Notes under the pieces: generated by a model
The model's database searches: none
What the model saw: only the letters and a program-made list of their open reading frames with translations
What the model was told of the DNA's origin: nothing
NCBI RefSeq assembly: GCF_001854805.1
Contig: NZ_MBLO01000258.1
Coordinates: forward strand, 50,339-114,338
Direction of reading: 5' to 3'
DNA from: Pseudofrankia coriaricola
GTDB taxonomy: Bacteria; Actinomycetota; Actinomycetes; Frankiales; Frankiaceae
DNA: 64,000 nt
Part shown: positions 8,155 to 16,334 of the stretch, one piece after another
Layout: each line of letters starts with the position of its first letter
Numbering within the stretch: position 1 is the first letter of the stretch
Made by a program: the position numbers and the translations under genes

Positions 8155-9365
8155 GCGCGCGTAACCGGGCCAAGGACAAGGTCGCCATCGTCGGCGTCGG
8201 GCTGTCGCCCTACGCCCGCGACCGCGGCGCCACGACAGAGCTGTCGATGGTGCTGGAGGCGACCACCGCGGCGATCCGCGACGCTGGCCTGTCGGGCGCC
8301 AACATCGACGGCGTCGTCGGCGGCGGCCTGCACACGGGCGGGATCGACCCCACGGCGGTCGTGTCGGCGCTGGGCCTGGACGACGTGACCTACTGGTCGC
8401 ACGTCCGCCCACCCATCATGAACCATCTGCTCGCGGCGGTCGGCGCGGTCTGCTCCGGGGCCGCCGAGACCGTCCTCGTCTACCACTCGGTGTACCGGCT
8501 GGGCGGAACCTCCCGGGGGGCGGGCGCCGACCCGTTCCGCCGACGCGCCGGCTTCGGCGTGGCCGACGGCCGGGCAGCGAGCGGCGAGGGCCACACCGAC
8601 GGCGAGCCCTTCGGGATGTTCGGGCCGGTCGGCTACGCGGCCTGGGCCAGCCGCTACCTCGCCGAGTTCGGCCGCACCCGGGAGGACTTCGGCCTGGTCG
8701 TGCTCAACGACCGGGCGAACGCCGCTCGCAACCCCCACGCCGTGATGCGGGCGCCGCTGACCATGGACGACTACCTCGCCGGCCGGATGGTCCGCGAGCC
8801 GCTGGGCCTGTACGACATGGACCTGCCGGTCGACGGCGCGGACGCGTTCGTCGTCACCGGCACGGAACGCGCCCGCGACCTGGCAAGGCCGCCGGTACTC
8901 GTCCACGCGGCGAGCATGGGGATGACCCGCCACCCTGAGGAGCACCTCACCGAGGACCTGGCCACCACCGGGCAGGCGGTCGTCGCGCGCGACCTACGGG
9001 CCAAGAGCGATCTGTGGATCGAGGACACGGATGTGTTCCTCCCCTACGACGGCTTCTCCTTCCTCACGCTGCGCTGCCTCGAGTCCTACGGCTGGTGCAA
9101 GCCGGGAGAGGCCGGCGACTTCCTGCGCGCCCACCGCGCCGACGACGCCGGCCGGGTCCTCATCGACGGCCGGGTACCGATCAACCCGCACGGCGGCAGC
9201 CTGTCCGAGGGCGGCTCGCAGGGTGCGGGCCACGTCCGAGAGGCCGTCACCCAGCTACGTGGCGTGGCCGGGGAGCGTCAGGTGCCGGCAGCGCGGGTGG
9301 CGTTCCTCACGCCCGGCGGCATGTTCTTCAACGCCCAAGGGCTCATCCTGCGCGCCGACGACTGA
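8151..9365 (+). CDS. Thiolase-like (Ltp2-type) protein without nucleophilic cysteine
   Basis: A 404-residue thiolase-fold protein starting at the GTG of a GTGA overlap with the DUF35 gene. It keeps the N-terminal VAIVGVGLSPYARD and a glycine-rich PHGGSLSEGG with the His, but where thiolases carry CxSG the text reads PIMNHLLAAVGAV, and the C-terminal Cys motif is replaced by LTPGGMFF. Loss of both cysteines plus a DUF35 partner is the hallmark of Ltp2-like retro-aldolases, which release a ketone and acetyl- or propionyl-CoA. A true thiolase is therefore unlikely. Substrate, possibly a cyclic or branched hydroxyacyl-CoA, is not determined. Confidence 0.85.
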   Translation: MSARNRAKDKVAIVGVGLSPYARDRGATTELSMVLEATTAAIRDAGLSGANIDGVVGGGLHTGGIDPTAVVSALGLDDVTYWSHVRPPIMNHLLAAVGAVCSGAAETVLVYHSVYRLGGTSRGAGADPFRRRAGFGVADGRAASGEGHTDGEPFGMFGPVGYAAWASRYLAEFGRTREDFGLVVLNDRANAARNPHAVMRAPLTMDDYLAGRMVREPLGLYDMDLPVDGADAFVVTGTERARDLARPPVLVHAASMGMTRHPEEHLTEDLATTGQAVVARDLRAKSDLWIEDTDVFLPYDGFSFLTLRCLESYGWCKPGEAGDFLRAHRADDAGRVLIDGRVPINPHGGSLSEGGSQGAGHVREAVTQLRGVAGERQVPAARVAFLTPGGMFFNAQGLILRADD

Positions 9366-9500
9366 CGACGACTGACCCCGCGGCGGCCCGGGCCACCGGC
9401 TGGCGCCGCCGCCTGAGCGACGGAACTCATCACACGACGCCGACCTCCGCCTCCAGTTGTGCCTCCCCACGCCGGCTCCCTCCTCCAGGAGAAGATCGAC

Positions 9501-11063
9501 ATGCCTGTGTACCGCCAGACGTTCGGCGACGTCCTGCGCGACCATGCACGCGCCTACCCGGACCGGCTCGCCTTGGTCGACGGCGAAGCGCGGCTGACCT
9601 GGCCGGAGCTGAACACGCGGGTCAACCGGCTCGCCGACGCGCTGCGCGCCACCGGGACCGGCGAGGGCGACCGGATCCTGTGGCTCGGCCAGAACTCGGC
9701 GCGCGTCTACGAGCTGCTGGCGGCCGCGGCGAAGATCGGCGCGATGGTCTGCCCCGGCTACTGGCGCTGGTCCGTCGACGAGACGGCCTTCGCGATCGAG
9801 GACTTCTCCCCCGCCGTCGTGGTCTGGCAGGAAGCCGAGATCGGCGAGACGGTGCGCGCCGCGCGGGCCCAGGTCGGCGACCGGCACAAGGCACTGTGGC
9901 TCCAGCACGACGCCGACGGGCCGGACACCTACGAGGCGTTCCTCGCCGGCGGCGCCGACCTCGATCCGGAGACCGAGGTCTCCCCCGACACCCCCCTGCT
10001 GGTCATCTACACGGCCGCCGTCTCCGGCCGCCAGTGCGGATCCCTGCTCTCGCACACCAACCTGATCGGCATGGGGATGACGACCGCCTGGGCCGGCGAC
10101 ATCGGCGCCGAGACGGTGTTCCTCAACTCGGGTCCGATGTTCCACATCGGCAACTTCCAGTACTTCGGCATCTCGACGTTCCTGTTCGGCGGCACGAACG
10201 TCGTCCTGACCCGCGTCACCGCCTCCGAGGTGCTGCGCCTGCTCGCCGACGAGCGCTGCACCCACGCCTACCTGATGCCGGCCACGATCGCCGAGGTGGT
10301 CGCGCTCCAGTCGACCGAGCAGCGCGACCTGTCCCCCCTGCGGGCCACCTTCGCCGCGCCCCTGTGGAACGGGGTCGTCGAGTCCGACCAGAGCCGGTTC
10401 GCCCGCATGGGCGGCGGCCTCGGGCAGGGCTATGGCCAGACCGAGCTGGCCGGCATGAACGTGCTGCGCTGCTACGGCAACGGCGGGGCGAACGCCGGGC
10501 GGCCCTCGCCGCTGCTGCAGGTCCGCCTGCTCGACCCGGAGGGCCGCGAGGTGCCGGCCGGGGAGGTCGGCGAGATCTGCGCCCGCGGCGACCTGGTCAA
10601 CCTCGGCTACTGGAACCGCCCTGAGGAGAACGACCGCCGGTGGGCGCACGGCTGGTGGCACACCCGTGACGCCGGCCGCCGCGAGGCCGACGGCAGCATC
10701 ACGTTCGTCGGCACGCTGACCCGGATGATCAAATCGGGCGCGGAGAACATCTTCCCCGCCGAGGTCGAGCGCGCGCTCGAGGCTCACCCGTCGGTCCGGG
10801 AGGCGGCGGTCATCGGCATTCCGAACGAGCGCTGGCTGCAGGACGTCAAGGCGGTCGTCGCGCTCGCCGACGGCGCGACCGTGGACGCCGCCGAGCTGAT
10901 CGAGCACTGCCGGACGCTGATCGCGACCTACAAGAAGCCCAAGACGATCGAGTTCGTCGACGCCCTCCCCCGCGTCGGCGGCTCCGTCGACTACGACGCC
11001 CTCGACGAGCGCTTCGGCGGCGGTGGCTACCCAGGTGGCAGCCACCTCGGCGCCGGACGCTGA
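9501..11063 (+). CDS. Acyl-CoA synthetase-like AMP-binding protein with altered catalytic motifs
   Basis: A 520-residue ANL-superfamily protein; ATG at 9501 follows CCAGGAG. The phosphate loop near residue 170 reads YTAAVSGRQCGSLLSH rather than YTSGTTGxPKG. GYGQTELAG, TRDAGRREADG and the hinge GTLTRMIKSGAENIFP are recognisable. Near the C-terminus the motif that normally contains the adenylation Lys (PRTxxGK) reads PRVGGSVDYDAL, with Ser at that position. Activity may be reduced or dependent on other residues. It follows the thiolase-like gene by 135 bases and ends at a strong hairpin, so it is the last gene of the operon. A CoA ligase for the pathway acid is the simplest guess. Confidence 0.85.
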   Translation: MPVYRQTFGDVLRDHARAYPDRLALVDGEARLTWPELNTRVNRLADALRATGTGEGDRILWLGQNSARVYELLAAAAKIGAMVCPGYWRWSVDETAFAIEDFSPAVVVWQEAEIGETVRAARAQVGDRHKALWLQHDADGPDTYEAFLAGGADLDPETEVSPDTPLLVIYTAAVSGRQCGSLLSHTNLIGMGMTTAWAGDIGAETVFLNSGPMFHIGNFQYFGISTFLFGGTNVVLTRVTASEVLRLLADERCTHAYLMPATIAEVVALQSTEQRDLSPLRATFAAPLWNGVVESDQSRFARMGGGLGQGYGQTELAGMNVLRCYGNGGANAGRPSPLLQVRLLDPEGREVPAGEVGEICARGDLVNLGYWNRPEENDRRWAHGWWHTRDAGRREADGSITFVGTLTRMIKSGAENIFPAEVERALEAHPSVREAAVIGIPNERWLQDVKAVVALADGATVDAAELIEHCRTLIATYKKPKTIEFVDALPRVGGSVDYDALDERFGGGGYPGGSHLGAGR

Positions 11064-11090
11064 CTTTCTCCTGGGCCGCGCGACCTGGTG

Positions 11091-11124
11091 GGGTGTGCCC
11101 GGCGCGGCTGCGCCGGGCACACCC
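11091..11124. terminator. Strong hairpin terminator between convergent genes
   Basis: A perfect 15-base stem (GGGTGTGCCCGGCGC at 11091-11105 and its complement at 11110-11124) with a GGCT loop lies between the converging synthetase and SDR genes. It is positioned to end both transcripts. No T-tract follows. Confidence 0.75.
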
Positions 11125-11128
11125 GTGG

Positions 11129-11977
11129 TCACAGCAGTTGGTTGCCGAAGTCGATCGGGATCTGCGCGCCGGTGAGGAACCGCGCGTCGGCGGAGACGAG
11201 CCAGGACACCACCGCGGCGATCTCCTCCGGTTCGGCGATCCGGCCCACCGGCAGCAGCTGCCCGAGCACCCCGAAGACCGCCGGGTCCAGGCCACCAGTC
11301 CGGGCGGCCCGCCCGTGGTCGCGCCCGGCCTCCCCCGGCGCGAGGTCTTCGCGCACGTTCGCCATCGGGGTGTTGACGCCGTGCGGGTGGATCGTGTTGA
11401 CCCGGATGTCGTGCCCGGCAAGCTCCAGGGCGAGCACGCGGCACAGCCCGACGAGGCCGTGCTTGGACGCCGAATAGGCGGCGGCCAGCGGGAGGCCGCG
11501 CAGCCCGGCGATCGAGCTCGTTAGCACGATCGACCCTCCGCGACCGGTCTCGACCATGGCGGGGACGGCGGCGGCGCAGGTACGCCAGGCCCCGGACAGG
11601 TTGACGTCCACGGTCGTGAGCCAGGCGTCCTCCGTGAGATCCACCGTCGGGCCGCCGGTGGCGATGCCGGCGTTGGCCACGACGATGTCCAGGCCGCCAA
11701 ACCGTTCGACGCCCTCCGCCACCACGCGACGTAACGCCGCGAGGTCACGGACGTCCGCGACCCGCGCGACGACACCTCGGCCGGTCTCGCGGACCAGCCG
11801 GGCGGTCTCCTCCAGGTCGGCGAGCGTGGCCGGCGGGATCCGCGACGGCGGCACGGGTGCGCACACGTCCACCGCGATGACGTCCGCGCCGTCCCGCGCG
11901 AGCCGTACCGCGTGGGCCCTGCCCTGGCCGCGGGCCGCACCGGTCACGAACGCGGCTTTCCCCGTCAGGTCACCCAT
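11129..11977 (-). CDS. Mycofactocin-coupled SDR family oxidoreductase
   Basis: The 282-residue protein has the TGAARGQGRAHAVRLA signature typical of SDRs with tightly held nicotinamide that pass electrons to mycofactocin. It also shows an extended acidic DVCAP segment, NAG, YSASK and a C-terminal LTGAQIPIDFG. ATG at 11977 is preceded by GGGGAGG with five-base spacing; the GTG six bases further upstream lies inside that site and is unlikely to be used. It would oxidise an alcohol using mycofactocin as external acceptor (family knowledge); mycofactocin biosynthesis genes are not in the window. It is divergent from an amidohydrolase across an AT-rich element. Confidence 0.9.
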   Translation of the reverse strand: MGDLTGKAAFVTGAARGQGRAHAVRLARDGADVIAVDVCAPVPPSRIPPATLADLEETARLVRETGRGVVARVADVRDLAALRRVVAEGVERFGGLDIVVANAGIATGGPTVDLTEDAWLTTVDVNLSGAWRTCAAAVPAMVETGRGGSIVLTSSIAGLRGLPLAAAYSASKHGLVGLCRVLALELAGHDIRVNTIHPHGVNTPMANVREDLAPGEAGRDHGRAARTGGLDPAVFGVLGQLLPVGRIAEPEEIAAVVSWLVSADARFLTGAQIPIDFGNQLL

Positions 11978-11998
11978 CAGCACCTCCCCTTTGGCATC

Positions 11999-12021
11999 AA
12001 TTAGTTGTATCTTTTAGCTTA
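11999..12021. promoter_or_regulatory. AT-rich element, 19 of 23 bases identical to one at 32.58 kb
   Basis: The 23 bases begin AATTAGTTGTAT and end TTTTAGCTTA. They match 19 of 23 positions of the element at 32577-32599, including two direct TTAG(T/C)T words with identical spacing. Both lie in a divergent promoter region in front of a minus-strand dehydrogenase and a plus-strand amidohydrolase. This conservation in non-coding DNA suggests binding of one regulator. Confidence 0.6.
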
Positions 12022-12093
12022 TGCGATACCGGGACTCCGTCGATCGTCTCGCGCGCCGGTCCGCCGGCCGTTACCGGCACGCGGTGGTGCACC

Positions 12094-13782
12094 ATGGCTG
12101 ATCTGCTGGTCAAGGGAGGGCTGCTCGTAGACGGAACCGGCGCGCCGCCGCGCGCGGCCGATGTCCGTGTCAGGGGCGGCCGGGTCGCCGAGGTCGGGCC
12201 GGGCCTGGCCGTGGCGGGCGAGCGCGTGCTGGACGCGGCCGGCGCCGTGGTCGCGCCGGGGTTCATCGACAACCACACCCACGTGGACCCGTCCCTGTGG
12301 TGGGACGCCTCGTGTGACCCGATGCCGCAGCACGGCGTCACGACGGTGATGATGGGCAACTGCTCGCTCTCGCTGGCGCCGGTGCGCGCCGCGGACCGGG
12401 CTGGCGTCACCAGTCTGTTCTGCTACATCGAGGACCTGCCCGAATCCGCCTTCGACGCCGCGATCCCCTGGACCTGGGAGACGTGGCCCGACTATCGGGC
12501 CGCCGCGGCGGCCCACGGCCTAGGCGTGAACGCGGTCGGGTTCGTCGGCCACACCCCGCTGCGGTTGTTCGTCATCGGCGCGGAGGCGTGGGAGCGGCCG
12601 GCGACGGAGGCCGAGCGGGCCGAGATGGCGCGTGTCCTCGACGAGAGCCTGGCCGCGGGCGCGCTGGGCCTGTCGTCGTCGCTGGGCTTCGACGAGGACC
12701 GCGAGAAGCGCCCGGTGCCGAGCCGGCTCGCGGACGAAGCCGAGCTCGCCGCGCTCCTGGACGTGGTGGCGGCCCATGGCCGCGCGGTGCAGTTCATCCC
12801 CGACCAGACCGGCGGGCGGGCGATGCGGGCCGACGTCGAGCGGATGGCCGCCCTGTGCGGCCCACGCGGGATCATCCACACCTGGATCGGCGTCTTCCAC
12901 GACGCCGACCGCCCACACGCGGCCACGCGGATGCTCGACCACGCGCTCACCCTCCAGCAGCGCGGCGTGCGGACCCTGCCGCAGGTCTCGCCGCGCACGC
13001 TGGACATCCGGGTGAACTGGTTCGGCGGCATGTCATGGTTCGCGCTGGCCGAGAGCTGGCACCGGATGGTCCAGGCGGACGCCGTCAGCAAGTGCGCGCT
13101 GCTGGTCGACCCAGCCTGGCGGGCGCTTGCCCGCGAGGAGTGGGACCGAGTCCCGCGCACGATGATCCCGCACAAGTTCCCCGAACGGATGCGCCTCGTC
13201 GAGGTCCGCCGCCCGGAGCTGAACCGATGGGTGGGCGCGACCCTGGCCGACCTGGTCGCCGAACGCGGCGGCCACCCCTCCGACGTGCTCGCCGACTGGG
13301 TGCTGGCCAACGACCTGGATCCGGGCCTCGTCGGTGTCGGTGTCTCCAACTCCGATCCCGACGGGGTCGCGGAGACGCTCACGCACCCGGCGGCGCTGAT
13401 CGGCAACAGCGACGCGGGCGCGCACCTGCAGATGATGTGCGCCACGGGCGACAGCACACTGTTGCTCACCCGCCACGTCCGTGACCGCGGCGACCTGTCT
13501 CTCGAGCAGGCGGTCCACGCGCTGACCGGACGGCAGGCGGAGGCCTTCGGGCTGCGTGGGCGCGGCGCCGTGCGCGCGGGCGGGGTCGCGGACCTGGTCG
13601 TGTTCGCCCTCGACGAGCTGGCCTGGCAGCCCGACGTCTTCGTCGACGACCTTCCGGCGGGCGGCTCCCGGCTGCGCCGCCCGCCGGGCGGTTACCGCTA
13701 CACCGTCGTCGCCGGCAAGGTCACCCAGGAGGCAGGCGGGCTGACGGGTGCCCGTCCGGGCCGGTTCCTGGCGGCCGGCTGA
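12094..13782 (+). CDS. N-acyl-D-amino-acid deacylase-like amidohydrolase
   Basis: A 562-residue metal-dependent amidohydrolase. It begins with the composite beta-sandwich (LLVKGGLLVDGTG), then the HTH metal motif in PGFIDNHTHVDP. NSDAGAHLQM carries the catalytic Asp near residue 435, and the tail AVRAGGVADLVVFA closes the sandwich. The family includes D-aminoacylases and dihydropyrimidinase-like enzymes, so C-N bond hydrolysis is expected but the substrate is open. No clear ribosome site precedes the ATG. The 3' end overlaps the convergent MarR gene by 62 bases. The AT-rich element at 11999 lies upstream. Confidence 0.88.
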   Translation: MADLLVKGGLLVDGTGAPPRAADVRVRGGRVAEVGPGLAVAGERVLDAAGAVVAPGFIDNHTHVDPSLWWDASCDPMPQHGVTTVMMGNCSLSLAPVRAADRAGVTSLFCYIEDLPESAFDAAIPWTWETWPDYRAAAAAHGLGVNAVGFVGHTPLRLFVIGAEAWERPATEAERAEMARVLDESLAAGALGLSSSLGFDEDREKRPVPSRLADEAELAALLDVVAAHGRAVQFIPDQTGGRAMRADVERMAALCGPRGIIHTWIGVFHDADRPHAATRMLDHALTLQQRGVRTLPQVSPRTLDIRVNWFGGMSWFALAESWHRMVQADAVSKCALLVDPAWRALAREEWDRVPRTMIPHKFPERMRLVEVRRPELNRWVGATLADLVAERGGHPSDVLADWVLANDLDPGLVGVGVSNSDPDGVAETLTHPAALIGNSDAGAHLQMMCATGDSTLLLTRHVRDRGDLSLEQAVHALTGRQAEAFGLRGRGAVRAGGVADLVVFALDELAWQPDVFVDDLPAGGSRLRRPPGGYRYTVVAGKVTQEAGGLTGARPGRFLAAG

Positions 13783-14365
13783 GAGCCCCGCGACGTGGGC
13801 CCGCCGGGCCCGACAGGGACGTTGAATGTCCAGACGTACCGCGCGGTGTTCGCGCGATCGTGTCAGACAACCTTGCTGGCTGCTGGAGTTCCTCGAAGCG
13901 ACGTGCCCAGCGCAGGAGCACGTCTTCGACCCCGCGAAGCTCGGACTCGCTGACCTCGGCGAGGAACTGCCGCTCGATGGCGTCGATGTGCGGATCGCAG
14001 CGTTCCAACAACGCCGTCCCCGCGGGGGTCAGGCGCGTGAGGACGGCCCGGCCGCCGGACGGGTCCTTCGCGCGGGCAAGGAGACCTCGGTTGTCGAGAT
14101 TGGCCAACAGCGCCGACATCGTCGCGGCAGTCACTCCACAGCGGCGAGCGAGTTCAGCGCCAGACAGGGGCGTGTCCTGCGACAACGCGGTGAGGACGGC
14201 ATACTGCGCCAAGGTCGCGCCCTCCTCGGCCAGCAGCTCGTCGGCCACCGCTGTCCAGGCTCGGCCAAGACGCCGCAGCGCCGCCATGGCGCGCGTCCGC
14301 GGTGCCGGTTGTCCGACATCCTCCGAGGCGCCCCGCGGCCGGCGACGTTCATCGGCGCGCGCCAC
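13721..14365 (-). CDS. MarR-family transcriptional regulator
   Basis: The 214-residue product has a winged helix-turn-helix (GAELARRCGVTAATMSALLANLDNR, read in pieces; wing AKDPSGGRAVLTRLT) typical of MarR. The GTG start follows GGGGAGGGCGAT. A roughly 40-residue Pro/Gly/Arg-rich tail extends beyond the domain and is encoded partly over the 3' end of the convergent amidohydrolase. It lies 59 bases downstream of, and in the same direction as, the amidohydrolase-2 gene and probably shares its transcript. It is a candidate repressor for the 14.4-17.9 kb units; the ligand is unknown. Confidence 0.88.
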   Translation of the reverse strand: MARADERRRPRGASEDVGQPAPRTRAMAALRRLGRAWTAVADELLAEEGATLAQYAVLTALSQDTPLSGAELARRCGVTAATMSALLANLDNRGLLARAKDPSGGRAVLTRLTPAGTALLERCDPHIDAIERQFLAEVSESELRGVEDVLLRWARRFEELQQPARLSDTIARTPRGTSGHSTSLSGPAGPRRGALSRPPGTGPDGHPSARLPPG

Positions 14366-14424
14366 ATCGCCCTCCCCTCGCCAGCCGTGACCCGAATCTT
14401 GTCACGTGGCCGCCGCCTTCACTG

Positions 14425-15609
14425 TCACGTTCCCGCCAGGACGGAGCTCGGCTCTGCCATCGTCCACCCGAAGAGACGCTCGGCGTTTCCATGAGCGACC
14501 AGTTGAGCCTTCTCGTCAGGCATGCCCTGCAGAAGTTCTCCCATAACCGTCTGTGTGTCGGGATAGCTGGTGTCGACGTGCGGGTAGTCGAGCTCGGCGA
14601 GGATGTTCTCGATGCCGATCAGATCATGCAACCCGATGCCCGTCGGCTCATCGATCATGCAGACGGACATGTTGCGTCGAAAGACTTCGGAGGGCCACGG
14701 GTGCGGACGGTTCTTCTCGAACCCGTGGCGCGCCCAGGCGCGGTCAGCGCGCTCCAACGCCGCCGGGATCCAGCCGATGCCGCCCTCGGCGAACACCAGC
14801 CTGACGTCCGGGAACTTGCGCGGCACCGGGCTCAGCATGAAGTTGACGGAGTCGATCCAGGAACCGATCGTCAAAGCCTGCGGGAGCGGAGCGTCCACTC
14901 CCGGTGATGGGTTGAAGGTGCTCCCGTCGGAGCCGATGTGCATGCAGATCGGCAGGCCCTCCGCCGCACAGATCGCCCAGACCGGGTCCCAGCACTCATC
15001 CCAGATGTTCGGTAGCCCGAGGGGCGCCGGGTTGCTCACCCAGCACAGCGCCTTCGCGCCCTTGGCCACGCAACGGCGCACCTCGGCCGCTGTTGCCTGG
15101 GGGTCCCAGAGCAGGCCGAGCGTCATGGGGACGAACTGGCCAGGCGGGCCTCCGGGGCACCACTCGTCGAGGATGAAGTCGTTCCATGCGCGCACGCAGA
15201 CTGCGGCGAGTTCCTTGTCCTCGAAATCAAGGAATCGCGCTCCCCCGAAGCGCGGGAATGATGGGAACGAGATACTGGCGTAGACGCCGTTGGACTGAAG
15301 ATCTTTCGCCCGCTCCGCCGGGCGGTAGCATGCGGCTTTCATGTCCTCGAAGCGGGCGAGCCCCCATCGAGCCATCTGGTCAAGCGTGTCGAGCGGCATG
15401 GCGGCCTGCTCCCCGCCACCCAGTCGGAACCGGGCCGCGTCGACGCCGTACGCGATGGTCGGGAAGACCTGGTTCTCGTAGACCCAGACCTCGCGGCCTT
15501 CCCGTTCGACCACGCGAGGCGCGTCATCCCGAAACCTCGCCGGGACGCGGCTGGACCAGACGTCCGGCGGCTCGATCACATGGTCGTCGACACTGAACAG
15601 TCGATACAC
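14425..15609 (-). CDS. Amidohydrolase-2 family (TIM-barrel) hydrolase/decarboxylase
   Basis: A 394-residue member of the PF04909 family (ACMSD/gamma-resorcylate decarboxylase-like). Metal-site elements are FSVDDHVIEP at the N-terminus, CMHIGSDGS in the middle, and an ELDYPHVDTSYPD segment where many relatives have GSDYPH. The GTG start is preceded by a G-rich stretch. Members decarboxylate or hydrolyse aromatic and cyclic acids; which one cannot be read here. It is divergent from a carboxymuconolactone-decarboxylase-like gene and precedes the MarR gene, forming a small regulated unit. A second family member is at 32.8 kb. Confidence 0.88.
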   Translation of the reverse strand: MYRLFSVDDHVIEPPDVWSSRVPARFRDDAPRVVEREGREVWVYENQVFPTIAYGVDAARFRLGGGEQAAMPLDTLDQMARWGLARFEDMKAACYRPAERAKDLQSNGVYASISFPSFPRFGGARFLDFEDKELAAVCVRAWNDFILDEWCPGGPPGQFVPMTLGLLWDPQATAAEVRRCVAKGAKALCWVSNPAPLGLPNIWDECWDPVWAICAAEGLPICMHIGSDGSTFNPSPGVDAPLPQALTIGSWIDSVNFMLSPVPRKFPDVRLVFAEGGIGWIPAALERADRAWARHGFEKNRPHPWPSEVFRRNMSVCMIDEPTGIGLHDLIGIENILAELDYPHVDTSYPDTQTVMGELLQGMPDEKAQLVAHGNAERLFGWTMAEPSSVLAGT

Positions 15610-15737
15610 CGGCAGCCCCCTGAGCGCAGGTTGTCGTGCCCTATCTTAGGGGCCTACCATACCTCCATGGCGCGGCAGGCGCCGTCGCGGCCAGATGCCG
15701 CACGTTTCGAAGACCCTCGACGGGTGGTGATCAGCAA

Positions 15738-16313
15738 GTGCACGTTCATCCGGTTCGGCCAGAGCCCCGGGTCGGTCCCCTTGCGGAGAGCGAGTGGACC
15801 GAGGAGATGCGTGAGCTCCTCTCCTGGGGGACGCCTGACGGGCAGCCGCGCCGAGCGGAGTACCTCACCACCCTGGTGCGGCACCCGAGGCTGTACCGGC
15901 AGTACGCGCGATACGCCACCTTCCTCCTCACCAGAGGGACGCTGCCCGGGCGGGACCGCGAGCTGGCTGTCCTGCGAAACGCCTGGCTGTGCCGAGGCCA
16001 ACTCGAGTGGGGCGAGCACGTCGAGATCGCGAGGGAGGTCGGCCTCACCACCGCCGAGATCGAACAGGTGATCGCTGGACCCGATCACGAAGCCTGGGCG
16101 CCGGACGATGCGGCGATCATCCGGGCCGTCGACGAACTTCACGCGGACAGCGTGATCAGCGACGAGACCTGGGCGATACTCGCGCAGCGGCTGGACGCGC
16201 CGCAACTCATCGAGCTGATCCAGCTGGTGGGCACCTACGCGATGACCGCGTGGCTGCAGAACTCGTTGCGAGTCCTGCTCCGTCCTGGCAACGCGGGGCT
16301 GGCCGCGCGCTGA
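15738..16313 (+). CDS. Carboxymuconolactone decarboxylase/AhpD-like protein
   Basis: About 191 residues with the PF02627 core: an RDRELAVLRNAWLC segment, then EWGEHVEIAR with the conserved Glu/His. The redox CxxC of AhpD is absent (only one Cys), which favours a decarboxylase or lactonase role over peroxide defence. I chose GTG at 15738 because the protein then begins at the conserved edge of the family; an ATG-like start at 15636 would add a low-complexity leader. The ribosome site is weak. It is divergent from the amidohydrolase-2 gene and converges on the CoA-transferase. Confidence 0.8.
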   Translation: MHVHPVRPEPRVGPLAESEWTEEMRELLSWGTPDGQPRRAEYLTTLVRHPRLYRQYARYATFLLTRGTLPGRDRELAVLRNAWLCRGQLEWGEHVEIAREVGLTTAEIEQVIAGPDHEAWAPDDAAIIRAVDELHADSVISDETWAILAQRLDAPQLIELIQLVGTYAMTAWLQNSLRVLLRPGNAGLAAR

Positions 16314-16334
16314 CGCCAGTGAGGCGGACAGGGC

